Assembly (NCBI GenBank): GCA_016845345.1
Contig: JAERSV010000002.1
Coordinates: forward strand, 1-46,650
Direction: 5' to 3'
DNA: 46,650 nucleotides
Source: Methanobacteriota archaeon
GTDB taxonomy: Archaea; Thermoplasmatota; Poseidoniia; Poseidoniales; Thalassarchaeaceae
Shown here: positions 26,619 to 34,389 of the stretch, piece after piece
How positions within the stretch are numbered: the first letter of the stretch is position 1
Layout of the letters: every line of letters starts with the position of its first letter
Program-made: the position numbers and the translations under genes
The notes under the pieces: generated by a model
Database searches by the model: none
What the model saw: the letters and a program-made list of their open reading frames with translations, nothing else
What the model was told of the DNA's origin: nothing

Positions 26619-27716
26619 CTAGTTGCGCTTCCAGACTCGAAGATTATCATCCCCGCTTTCTCTTTCATCTACCAATCGTAACCCTGCTGCCTCAAGAACT
26701 GAATCTGTGATACCCGATTCCAATCCCTCTCCAAGGTCAACATTTGAATGGAAAATGTGGGCTTCATCAACTAAGTTTTCAGCCAAAAATTGCGCCCAAA
26801 CATTTGGGCCGCCTTCAACCAGTAATTTTTGCACTTCTCTGTCACCTAAAAGGTCGAGAAGTTGTACTAAATCAACACCATCTTCGGTGTCCGAGAACAA
26901 TGGTGGCATTAGAATAGTATCACATTTGAAGCCCTTGTCTTTATCCTCAGAATGGAGAATTAGTGTCTCGTGCCCGTCACTGACCAAAGTCGCCCCTTCG
27001 GGTGTTCTAACGCTCCTGTCAAGCACCACTCTCAATGGTTGTTTTGAGTTTCCCATCTCAACCCTCCGCACAGTTAATTGTGGGTCATCGCGAATCACCG
27101 TATTGACACCGATAAGAACAGCATCACACTCTCTTCTTAATTTGTGAACTTCATCTAGAGATTCTTTGGAAGTGAATCTTGCTGGCGGGCCTGCAATTGA
27201 GTCAACATTTCCATTGCAATCTAATGCCGCTTTGAGAATCACAATTGGTCTGCGGCGTTCACACCAATGCATGAATGAGTGCATTTGTTCACGTGCTTCA
27301 GCCTCCAGCAATCCTTGTGAAACTTGAATCCCAGCCTTTCTCAAATAATCGACACCACCGCCTCTAACTGTCGGGTTGATATCTTCAGCTGCAATCACAA
27401 CCCGCTTAATCCCCGCCCAGAGCAACGCTTCTGTACAGGGCGGGGTCCGACCATGATGATTACAAGGTTCAAGCGTCACAAACGCAGTCGCGCCTTGAGT
27501 TGCAACTCCGCGAGATTCAGCATCAGCAATTGCTGCTTGCTCAGCGTGAAGGTCGCCAAGATGGTCGTGCCAACCCTCAGCAATTATCTTGCCATCCCGA
27601 GCCAAAACACACCCGACAAGTGGATTTGGTGACACTTGGCCCTTACCTTGTTTAGCAATTTTGAGCGCCCGCGCCATGCAGTCTCGCTCAAATTCACTCC
27701 AATTGGTGCCACTCAT
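26619..27716 (-). CDS. ribD: Bifunctional riboflavin biosynthesis protein RibD
   Basis: Carries out two successive steps of riboflavin synthesis, deamination of the pyrimidine intermediate and reduction of its ribosyl side chain. The N-terminal cytidine-deaminase-like domain has the zinc motif HAE at 57-59 and PCNHHGRTPPC at 84-94. The C-terminal DHFR-like reductase domain starts near PIVILKAALD (about 160) and includes a GGP loop near residue 305 and an HIFHS strand. At 365 residues it matches bacterial RibD. The frame extends upstream to 27812 but ATG 27716 fits the domain start and clears the divergent promoter. Many archaea carry only separate reductases, so this fused form suggests a bacterial origin. 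No other rib gene is nearby. Confidence 0.95.
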   Translation of the reverse strand: MSGTNWSEFERDCMARALKIAKQGKGQVSPNPLVGCVLARDGKIIAEGWHDHLGDLHAEQAAIADAESRGVATQGATAFVTLEPCNHHGRTPPCTEALLWAGIKRVVIAAEDINPTVRGGGVDYLRKAGIQVSQGLLEAEAREQMHSFMHWCERRRPIVILKAALDCNGNVDSIAGPPARFTSKESLDEVHKLRRECDAVLIGVNTVIRDDPQLTVRRVEMGNSKQPLRVVLDRSVRTPEGATLVSDGHETLILHSEDKDKGFKCDTILMPPLFSDTEDGVDLVQLLDLLGDREVQKLLVEGGPNVWAQFLAENLVDEAHIFHSNVDLGEGLESGITDSVLEAAGLRLVDERESGDDNLRVWKRN

Positions 27717-27781
27717 TCGCCTACCCGAGTAGCCACGCCCATTTGTGGCTTCGCCTAAATAATTGCAGTGGATTCTTTGAA

Positions 27782-28834
27782 ATGCTGGCGGCCTTATGGC
27801 CCTTCGTGCCACGAATTGCTTGCATCGTAAATCCAGCCGGCCGCGACGGCCGCGCTCTCAAGCGCTGGAAAGCCGCTGAACCAGTTTTGAAAGAGGCTGG
27901 ATTTGAGTGTGAAGTCCATTTCACTGAAAGAATCGGTCACGCCCCTGAAATTGCATTCTCTCTGCGTGACCGCGAAGACTTAGACTTAGTAGTCGCTTGT
28001 GGAGGAGATGGGACTGTTCACGAAGTTGCATCTGGATTGAGAGGTTCATCAATACCGCTTGGGATCATTCCAGCTGGAACCGGCAACGATGTTGCCCGCG
28101 CTCATTGTATTCCTCTAAATAAGCCAAAACAGATTGCAGAAGTTCTGGTCAGCGGTACTGACCGCCATGTTGGTGCATTCCGGATCCAAGGTATGCCAGC
28201 ACCAGAGGAATCAGGTTATCCGTCCCCAACTAATCACCCTACATGGAATGGAGAGGCAGATATTCCCGGAAGAGTCGTGAGATGGGTCTTTTTAGAATCA
28301 GATTGTGGAGTTACGTCAGAAACGTCCCGCGCCAAATTAACCCGCGGAAAGTGGATAAAAGGTTCGATGAAGTACACTTATCTTGGAGCCACTGAGATTC
28401 TAAAACGCAAAAAGAAACAGGCTTGGGTAAAAATCAATGATAACGAACCAGAAGTCGTTGATTTCTCTATGTTAGCCGCCACAACCAGTGAAATGTTCGG
28501 CGGTGGATACAAGGTTTGCCCGGGCGCTTCACCAACCCTTGAACATGGTCACTTATGTCATGCATGGGGACTTTCAAAACTTCAGATGCTGATGTTAATG
28601 GGGCCACTCAAGAAGGGAAAACACGTAGGAAAATGGGGGATTGAGTTCAAACCATGTACTCGTTTAGAAATCCGTTCTGTTGACGAAAACGGAGAACCAA
28701 GTGACGCTTCTCATTCACCTCCTCTGATAGTTCAGGCTGATGGAGAACCGTGCCTTCAAACCCCTGCTCTTCTAGAGTACCACACAAAGCAACTCTGGAT
28801 AAGGGGTGCTAAGCAAGTACCTTGGGATAGTTAA
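27782..28834 (+). CDS. Diacylglycerol/lipid kinase-like protein
   Basis: A 350-residue member of the DAGK/sphingosine-kinase/YegS family, ATP-dependent lipid kinases related to NAD kinases. The nucleotide-binding motif GGDGT lies at 74-78 and the following GIIPAGTGND loop at about 94-103. The initial RIACIVNPAGR strand is also characteristic. The C-terminal beta-sandwich region is longer than in the bacterial enzymes, with a basic segment ILKRKKKQ near 200. An archaeal substrate could be an ether-lipid intermediate or polyprenol, which is not decidable here. A TTG-started frame opens at 27743, but ATG 27782 is preferred. It is divergent from ribD across 65 bases and convergent with the envelope gene, four bases apart. 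Confidence 0.85.
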   Translation: MLAALWPFVPRIACIVNPAGRDGRALKRWKAAEPVLKEAGFECEVHFTERIGHAPEIAFSLRDREDLDLVVACGGDGTVHEVASGLRGSSIPLGIIPAGTGNDVARAHCIPLNKPKQIAEVLVSGTDRHVGAFRIQGMPAPEESGYPSPTNHPTWNGEADIPGRVVRWVFLESDCGVTSETSRAKLTRGKWIKGSMKYTYLGATEILKRKKKQAWVKINDNEPEVVDFSMLAATTSEMFGGGYKVCPGASPTLEHGHLCHAWGLSKLQMLMLMGPLKKGKHVGKWGIEFKPCTRLEIRSVDENGEPSDASHSPPLIVQADGEPCLQTPALLEYHTKQLWIRGAKQVPWDS

Positions 28835-28838
28835 TTGT

Positions 28839-30869
28839 CTATCCTAATAATTCGAAGCGTTTCAAAACTGCTCGGTATTCTTTCACCACACAGTTAGTAG
28901 AAATGGTCATTCCTGCTTCAAACTCATCAAGGTTTGGTGTTTTGTCAGAGGTAAGAACAGAGACAGCGATATCAGTTCCAACAATAACTCCCTCCAGTGT
29001 TTTTCCGTTTTTGTATTCATCCCCAAGTCCAATACCCATTGTTCTTCTTACTCGATTTATTTCTACCAAAACAGGCCATTCACCTGTCATCTCCTGAGAT
29101 ACAATTTTTGTGCGTTCGCCTGATGTGAGTGCATCCTTAACTCTCTCTGCTAAGAGTACAAATTCGCTACCCCGTCCATCACTTAATGGTTCAGTTGCTG
29201 GTTGGGGAGTTTCCACCACAGGTGTTTCTTCTTCAGGTTCGGAGATTTCTGTAGATGCTTCCATGTCTTCAATTTCATCATCAAATTCAGGCTCACCAAT
29301 ATCCATGCCTTCAACAAGGTCACGCACTTGGTCTTGGATTTCATCAAGATCGACTTCGCCATCTTCCATGATGACTTCTGCTCTTTCAGATACGCCGGCA
29401 ACTGCAGCCAAGCCAGCAGCGGCTCCAACCGCTCCTGCCGTTACACCAACTCCTGCTGCAAGCCTATTGGCTTGAGGAATTTTACTTCGTGCTTTTTCTT
29501 CAACAGCATCCATCTTAGCGGCGAACCCTGCACGAATTTTATTTTGGATTGGTGCAGGCAAATTTTTGATTTGTCCTTCCATTTCCTCTTCCGCCAAAAC
29601 TCTAAGGTTAGAAATCTCACCTTCAAAATTAGGATCAATTGAGATTTCCTCAACCGCTTCAGCAAGGGCTGCAATTTCTTGTTCTTTTGATTCTTCAATT
29701 TTAGTTGCTGTGGCCTCATACGTTTCAGAAGTGCTAGCGGCTTCCCCTTCTGCTTCTACAGCAGCGCCTTCTTCATTCAAAGAAGGATGGCCAAAACTGA
29801 TTTCAAAATCCTTTGTGGCTAATAATTGGTAACTATTGTTAGCAAGGAAAGCCACCTTGTAATTCCCTGGATTTAACTTATGGGGGATAGTTATTTGACC
29901 TTCTCGAAAACCATGACTAGCAATTTTATCACCATTTACATACAACCAATTTCCATAATGGTGACTCTCATCGATTGGATGATTTGATTGGTAAATCCCA
30001 ATCCAATCTGTTGGATTTCCAGGCCCATTCTTGAAGAAAACTTCAATATTTTCGTGGGTACCAAAATTTTCCTGACTGAGAGCGAGGGAAACTCCACCAC
30101 CCGCAACCCAATCAGGCTCCATGGATTCATTCAAAGCCTCCCAAGTTATAGGTCCTACTATTCCATCGGCAGTTAACCCATTATCGGTTTGGAATATCTT
30201 TACAGCATTTTGTGTTTGATTACCAAATGACCCATCAACCAAAATTGAATCACCGGCCTTATTGAGTAATTCTTGTAATTCGCGAACATCATCACCTTTG
30301 GCCCCAGATGCAAGATTTCTCCGACCAAATTCTATTGCCTCAATCGCCTGTTTTCCTGCATTTTTAATGCGATTACTAGCATCAATAAGGATGCCTAACA
30401 CTGGCAAAAACCCCATTGGCAACAATATGAAAACCCACAAGAATATCCATCCCCAACCATGTTCAAATGGCATCATTCCCCAAGCGTGAGGAAGGCTCCA
30501 CAACCAAAGCACTGCCCAGATTAATCCGCCCCATAGGCCACCTGTGAGAACCCCTGCTAGCCCATCTCTCTCAGGGATTGACATTTGCGAAAATGAGGTC
30601 TTTTGAGCCAATGAAACTCCGCCAACGATTCCTGGTGACATTACACAACCAAGCATGAAAGTATAGAGCAGAAGCCACCATTCTGAACCACCACAAGATT
30701 CAGGGCCATTCCAAAAACCACAACTTAGTGCCAATTCCAATAACCAATTAGCACCAAACACTTCAAAAACAAAGTAATACCCAATTAAGGACCCTACAAT
30801 TGCTTGCGATTCCTTTGGGTGATTTCTAAAAAACTTACCAAAAATGGTTTCATCTTCATACCCCCCCAT
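28839..30869 (-). CDS. Four-TM protein with peptidoglycan-binding-like repeat and beta domains
   Basis: A 676-residue mosaic. Four hydrophobic segments (about 24-50, 64-86, 103-125 and 140-162) are followed by a PG_binding_1-type repeat at about 190-249, with the GDDVRELQELLNKAG start and GIVGPITWEAL end typical of that fold. Next is an Ig-like or SKICH-like beta domain (about 260-360), with a DWIGIYQS strand. A helical Glu-rich region follows, then a Gly/Ala hydrophobic stretch near 480-503, an acidic linker, and a C-terminal beta-rich domain (about 565-676). Archaea lack peptidoglycan, so the repeat must bind something else or act as a protein-protein module. It follows the lipoprotein gene by 60 bases on the same strand. 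Confidence 0.82.
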   Translation of the reverse strand: MGGYEDETIFGKFFRNHPKESQAIVGSLIGYYFVFEVFGANWLLELALSCGFWNGPESCGGSEWWLLLYTFMLGCVMSPGIVGGVSLAQKTSFSQMSIPERDGLAGVLTGGLWGGLIWAVLWLWSLPHAWGMMPFEHGWGWIFLWVFILLPMGFLPVLGILIDASNRIKNAGKQAIEAIEFGRRNLASGAKGDDVRELQELLNKAGDSILVDGSFGNQTQNAVKIFQTDNGLTADGIVGPITWEALNESMEPDWVAGGGVSLALSQENFGTHENIEVFFKNGPGNPTDWIGIYQSNHPIDESHHYGNWLYVNGDKIASHGFREGQITIPHKLNPGNYKVAFLANNSYQLLATKDFEISFGHPSLNEEGAAVEAEGEAASTSETYEATATKIEESKEQEIAALAEAVEEISIDPNFEGEISNLRVLAEEEMEGQIKNLPAPIQNKIRAGFAAKMDAVEEKARSKIPQANRLAAGVGVTAGAVGAAAGLAAVAGVSERAEVIMEDGEVDLDEIQDQVRDLVEGMDIGEPEFDDEIEDMEASTEISEPEEETPVVETPQPATEPLSDGRGSEFVLLAERVKDALTSGERTKIVSQEMTGEWPVLVEINRVRRTMGIGLGDEYKNGKTLEGVIVGTDIAVSVLTSDKTPNLDEFEAGMTISTNCVVKEYRAVLKRFELLG

Positions 30870-30892
30870 AGTAACCCTTTGTAGGGGTTGGT

Positions 30893-30909
30893 TGTAGGTC
30901 TTTCCTACA
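30893..30909. repeat. Short hairpin between lipoprotein and membrane-protein genes
   Basis: TGTAGG (30893-30898) and CCTACA (30904-30909) are perfect complements with a five-base loop, inside a 60-base gap between two same-strand genes. It could be an intercistronic processing or attenuation element. Confidence 0.35.
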
Positions 30910-30929
30910 TGGTTTTAGGTTCAACAATC

Positions 30930-32375
30930 TCAAAGTGCAAAGTCTGAGAAATCCTCATCATCTGCAATATCTGGCCCACTCTTGGTCGGAGTCACGGGCT
31001 TTGGTTCTGGTTCAGGTTCCTTCTTGACTGCCTTTGTCTTGCGAACCTTACGAGTTTGTGGTTTTGCTTTTGGAGCATCTGGCTTACTCATTGAGATTTT
31101 AGAATCTGGTTTATCTGGTAACCCCTCGGGAACTTCCATTTTCCCCCCAAGTCTTGCCATTTGACGTTCTTTGATGGTGTCTTGCAAATCACGCAATGAA
31201 TCCGCCTCATCCATTTTCTCTTGCATCTCTACCGATTCTTCAGTTTCTATTACACCTGCACTAGTGGATGAGCGAACCGAATGTGCACTTGGTCTATGAC
31301 CTTCTCTCATCACACTATCAACATCAAAGTCATCAAGTTCAATGGCAGGTTTTTCACTCAATTTTTCAGCCTTTGTAACTTGTGCTTTAGCGGCCCTGAT
31401 TTTCTTCTTTTCTCCAGTCTCAGATTTTACTCTGTGTATATCGTGTTTGACTTCTTTCTTTACTGTTTTAGCAGCAAGCATTTGTGCCTCAGTCATCAAC
31501 TCTCGAGCACTTAATTTAGCACCTCGCCGAATCAAACCAGTGCTCAAGAAGAAAAGTATTGTAGCGCCTGCAATAGATCCAAGAAGAAATAGATAGTATA
31601 GCCAACTACCGATAATTGGAACAGAGTATGCATTGTATGAATTCTCTTCATCAATCAAACCATGATCACCAAGTGTCATTGATGTGACAAGCATTGCACC
31701 CCTGAATCCATCAATATTTGCTCCAGCATAAATACGACACTCACCATCATCAGAGACATGTACCTCATTACTTCCCAAATACTGACCATCTACTAACCAT
31801 CCTTCAAGTAATATTTTTTGGTGCCAATCTAATCCTGCAAAACCATTCAAAATGTTCTCATTAGCGGGAATCAGTCCAACAATTGCCCAGCCGTCATGTG
31901 GGAATTTACTAGCCGAGGTAAAACCAGGAGGTATGGCTCGAACACTTTCAAAAGGGGTATGCCATTCTTTAACCCCGTCAACTTTCCCTTGGGTTGGTAG
32001 GCTCACCTCATCATATTTACCAAATTGAACAATTACTGCTGATGTACTCAGCATTTCACCTTTAGAACTAGATGCAGATCCATCAGGAAAATGCTTTGAT
32101 AGGTGTAACCAACCTTCAATCCTGATTGGTTTGTCTGTTGATGGAGCCACCACAGAAAAATTACCATCAGCATCGCATCCAAGCAGATTAGCGACATCAT
32201 CATCAAGATCATTATCACCCGTATGCGTAGACATCGTAGCAGTACCTGCTGATTCATCAACAACGACTTCAATACCATCGGGGCCCCATTCTTGCATCTC
32301 TGGGGAAACACAACCAGCAAGCACCATACTTGCCATTAGCAGAATTGCAAGACTAGCCTGCCCCCCTCTTGCCAT
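30930..32375 (-). CDS. Lipoprotein with single TM and charged cytoplasmic tail
   Basis: Not recognised. The signal peptide ends in the lipobox LAGC, with Cys22 as the presumed lipidated residue. A ~225-residue extracellular beta-rich domain follows, with two further cysteines. One membrane segment near 252-275 precedes an unusually long, highly charged tail of about 200 residues. The tail is Lys-rich first, then acidic, with a PEPEPKP stretch and an acidic C-terminal end. Double anchoring by lipid and membrane helix is odd for a lipoprotein and suggests a transmembrane link between surface and cytoplasm. The ATG 32375 follows the SCO stop by 65 bases, and the next gene downstream is the four-TM mosaic protein. 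Confidence 0.8.
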   Translation of the reverse strand: MARGGQASLAILLMASMVLAGCVSPEMQEWGPDGIEVVVDESAGTATMSTHTGDNDLDDDVANLLGCDADGNFSVVAPSTDKPIRIEGWLHLSKHFPDGSASSSKGEMLSTSAVIVQFGKYDEVSLPTQGKVDGVKEWHTPFESVRAIPPGFTSASKFPHDGWAIVGLIPANENILNGFAGLDWHQKILLEGWLVDGQYLGSNEVHVSDDGECRIYAGANIDGFRGAMLVTSMTLGDHGLIDEENSYNAYSVPIIGSWLYYLFLLGSIAGATILFFLSTGLIRRGAKLSARELMTEAQMLAAKTVKKEVKHDIHRVKSETGEKKKIRAAKAQVTKAEKLSEKPAIELDDFDVDSVMREGHRPSAHSVRSSTSAGVIETEESVEMQEKMDEADSLRDLQDTIKERQMARLGGKMEVPEGLPDKPDSKISMSKPDAPKAKPQTRKVRKTKAVKKEPEPEPKPVTPTKSGPDIADDEDFSDFAL

Positions 32376-32440
32376 GGGTAGGCGAGGAGTGGCGTAGTTG
32401 AATACGCTTTGGAGGGAAATTAATGACCATCGTGGCCATT

Positions 32441-33619
32441 TTAACCACTATTGCCGGTTAGGGTTCTGATGTCCTCAAGGAAATCATCAGGGCTCCAATC
32501 AGAACCAACCCAAGCAACTCGCTTTTGCCCATTTTTATCGACAATGTATGTGACGGTGCTATGCCCTACATCATACACTTCTTCAGCATCTCCGGTATTT
32601 TCACTTTCGTGACCATCGTGAGTCCCTTGCCCTTCTCCAGTAATACAGGTAAGGCGGTCATCACCATCCCATTGGTAACCATCATCGCACATGCAGTGGG
32701 CGCCACCGCCTTCACCCATTATCCATCCATGCCCACCACATATTTCAGAGGTCGGCGTTGGTAGATTGGAGGTGTTGGCATTGCTTGCTACCCAAGCAAG
32801 ATGTGGTGTGTCTGAGGTAATATTTACTCCATCAATACCTACTTGACTTTCTTCCCACGATGAGTTTGAACCATTCCACAAAAAGAGACTCCAGTACCAT
32901 GAATAATCTGAAGGTGCTTCATTACCAGAAATATTTTCCATGTAATGTCCATACTGAGAATTAGGTGCTGTGAAACTAACACTGTTCATATTGAAAGCGA
33001 TTGTAGTCAGATTGTAACCCGTTGCATTTTCTGGTAGATGTGTATTGTTGACTTGATATTCAGCGGTGCTATTGTCCGGCATCATCGTAATGACTGAATG
33101 CATCATCGATTCTTGGCTCATATCTTCATCACTCGTGTTCATGCCTCCATTGATATGCATATCAATCATAGAAGAATTGACAGCAACCCCCCAACTAGTC
33201 CACATACTCTTGAGTAATTCAAAATCGGTAGAGGTAAGGTGGGGCCAGTCGTAGCCGTACTCTGTGACATATTGGGCTAAAACCTCAGGTGTATCTCTAA
33301 TAGGGTCAATAGTGACGGATAGATAAACAACATCTTCTCCATATGAATCTCCTAATTCTCCTGCCATATAATTCATATTTGCTTCAATAATTGGGCAAAC
33401 ATCTGTGCAAGAAGTGTAAGTGAAAGCAACAACAACAACTTTCCCATCAAAATCGGAGAGTGAAACATTATTTCCATTATGGTCAGTTAATGTAAAATCT
33501 GGTGCGTCAACAGGAGGATTGTATTGATGACCATTGAAAGAAACAGCCTCTTCATTGCCACCTAAACACCCAGCGAGCAACATTGCTCCAGCCATCAGAA
33601 CAACCACAACTCTACGCAT
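32441..33619 (-). CDS. SCO1/SenC-like copper protein with a large insertion
   Basis: Family members carry copper to the CuA site of cytochrome oxidase subunit II. After a lipobox (LAGC, Cys18), the thioredoxin-like domain has the copper motif CTDVCP with Cys71 and Cys75, and the distal ligand His353 in HSTVTYIVDKNG. Between them lies an insertion of about 200 residues (151-350), absent from ordinary ~200-residue SCO proteins. Its first part is Met/His-rich, and its end (294-325) has the spacing of an EGF-like module: CGGHG, then CMCDDGY and a final Cys. The frame runs on to 33820 across the tRNA-Ser gene, which rules out that longer start; ATG 33619 begins the signal peptide. It lies next to the cox operon, as its role predicts. 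Confidence 0.9.
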   Translation of the reverse strand: MRRVVVVLMAGAMLLAGCLGGNEEAVSFNGHQYNPPVDAPDFTLTDHNGNNVSLSDFDGKVVVVAFTYTSCTDVCPIIEANMNYMAGELGDSYGEDVVYLSVTIDPIRDTPEVLAQYVTEYGYDWPHLTSTDFELLKSMWTSWGVAVNSSMIDMHINGGMNTSDEDMSQESMMHSVITMMPDNSTAEYQVNNTHLPENATGYNLTTIAFNMNSVSFTAPNSQYGHYMENISGNEAPSDYSWYWSLFLWNGSNSSWEESQVGIDGVNITSDTPHLAWVASNANTSNLPTPTSEICGGHGWIMGEGGGAHCMCDDGYQWDGDDRLTCITGEGQGTHDGHESENTGDAEEVYDVGHSTVTYIVDKNGQKRVAWVGSDWSPDDFLEDIRTLTGNSG

Positions 33620-33694
33620 GTTTGCTCGCCTGATTTTTTTGATATTAATTTTTCCAGTAAAGTGCTTCACTGTAATCATCAACTCATTTTGATT

Positions 33695-33711
33695 GCAACA
33701 ATGCTTGTTGC
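33695..33711. repeat. Perfect 7-bp hairpin in the SCO/tRNA-Ser promoter region
   Basis: GCAACAA (33695-33701) and TTGTTGC (33705-33711) pair fully around a three-base loop, 76 bases upstream of the SCO start and 42 before tRNA-Ser. The position suits an operator. Confidence 0.4.
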
Positions 33712-33752
33712 CCTTTGGGTTCAAGAATGAGAAGCGAGTCGGCGGCTTTACT

Positions 33753-33835
33753 GCGGACGTCGCATAGCCTGGTATCGCGCCGGATTTGAAATCCGGTGAC
33801 CTCGTGTCGCGGGAGTTCAAATCTCTCCGTCCGCG
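33753..33835 (+). tRNA. tRNA-Ser (anticodon UGA)
   Basis: An 83-base type II tRNA. The acceptor stem GCGGACG/CGTCCGC is followed by discriminator G, as expected for Ser. The anticodon stem CCGGA/TCCGG encloses TTTGAAA, anticodon TGA, reading UCA. The long variable arm (14 bases) has a GAC/GTC stem. The T arm is GGGAG-TTCAAAT-CTCTC. The D stem is weak, with only two standard pairs. CCA is not encoded. It sits between the SCO gene and the cox operon on the opposite strand. The 212 bases after it, up to the coxD stop, hold no gene I can support. Confidence 0.93.
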
Positions 33836-34030
33836 TCATAATCTTCAAAAGTCATTACATTCATCCTAGTCCATGTGGCCTTGTAGGACATGTGGGAGGT
33901 TGTTCGGTTGCCGATGTTGGGCGGGCAATGATGAATAACGCATGGTTCTGAATCAATTGAAAGTTGCTTGTTAGACAAAATTGAGGCCTTCAAACAATAT
34001 CCAAATTGCAGAGATAACAATCAACAAAGA

Positions 34031-34044
34031 TGCTCAATAGAGCA
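34031..34044 (-). terminator. Possible terminator of the cox operon
   Basis: Just after the last cox stop, the minus strand reads TGCTC-TATT-GAGCA, a five-pair stem, followed by a T-rich stretch. The stem is short, so this is only a candidate. Confidence 0.3.
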
Positions 34045-34047
34045 ACT

Positions 34048-34377
34048 TTACCAGAATCTACACCATGCTGGTAATGAATCAGGTGAAGCAGGGCTGGTCA
34101 ATGCAATCACAGCTATCATAATACCAATGAAAAAGACAGGAAACAAGGCAGTCATTGTCAAAATGTTGCTATCCTCCTCCATTCTAAGGTGCATGAATAT
34201 GAAAGCGATTCCAAGAAATTTAACAACCCCGATAGACACAAGCACAAAGATAATCATTCCTTCTGAAATCATTTCTTGTACCGACGCAGCAACCGCTCCA
34301 ACTTCAATTAAAGTTAGAATCATCAGCATCGCGAAATTCATGTTGTAAGCGTCTTTTCCAAATATTGTATGACTCAT
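34048..34377 (-). CDS. Cytochrome c oxidase subunit IV-like protein
   Basis: A 109-residue small subunit of the terminal oxidase, with three hydrophobic segments (about 13-34, 41-63 and 73-95). Central polar motifs such as GIAFIFMHLRMEED are typical of the prokaryotic COX4 family. It follows subunit III by 12 bases. The ATG at 34377 is preceded by a strong GGAGGAGAGG ribosome site. Fourth and last gene of the operon. The role of this subunit is structural or in assembly. Confidence 0.88.
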   Translation of the reverse strand: MSHTIFGKDAYNMNFAMLMILTLIEVGAVAASVQEMISEGMIIFVLVSIGVVKFLGIAFIFMHLRMEEDSNILTMTALFPVFFIGIMIAVIALTSPASPDSLPAWCRFW

Positions 34378-34389
34378 TTCCTCTCCTCC

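Noticed and set aside
28839..30869. Peptidoglycan-binding repeat as evidence for a bacterial contig
   Set aside because: Flanking genes are archaeal in type (Cdc48, TtuA, PyrBI, archaeal ribosome sites), and the repeat fold also occurs outside cell-wall proteins.
33620..33820. Longer N-terminus for the SCO gene starting at 33820
   Set aside because: The extension covers most of the tRNA-Ser gene and ATG 33619 begins a clear lipoprotein signal peptide.
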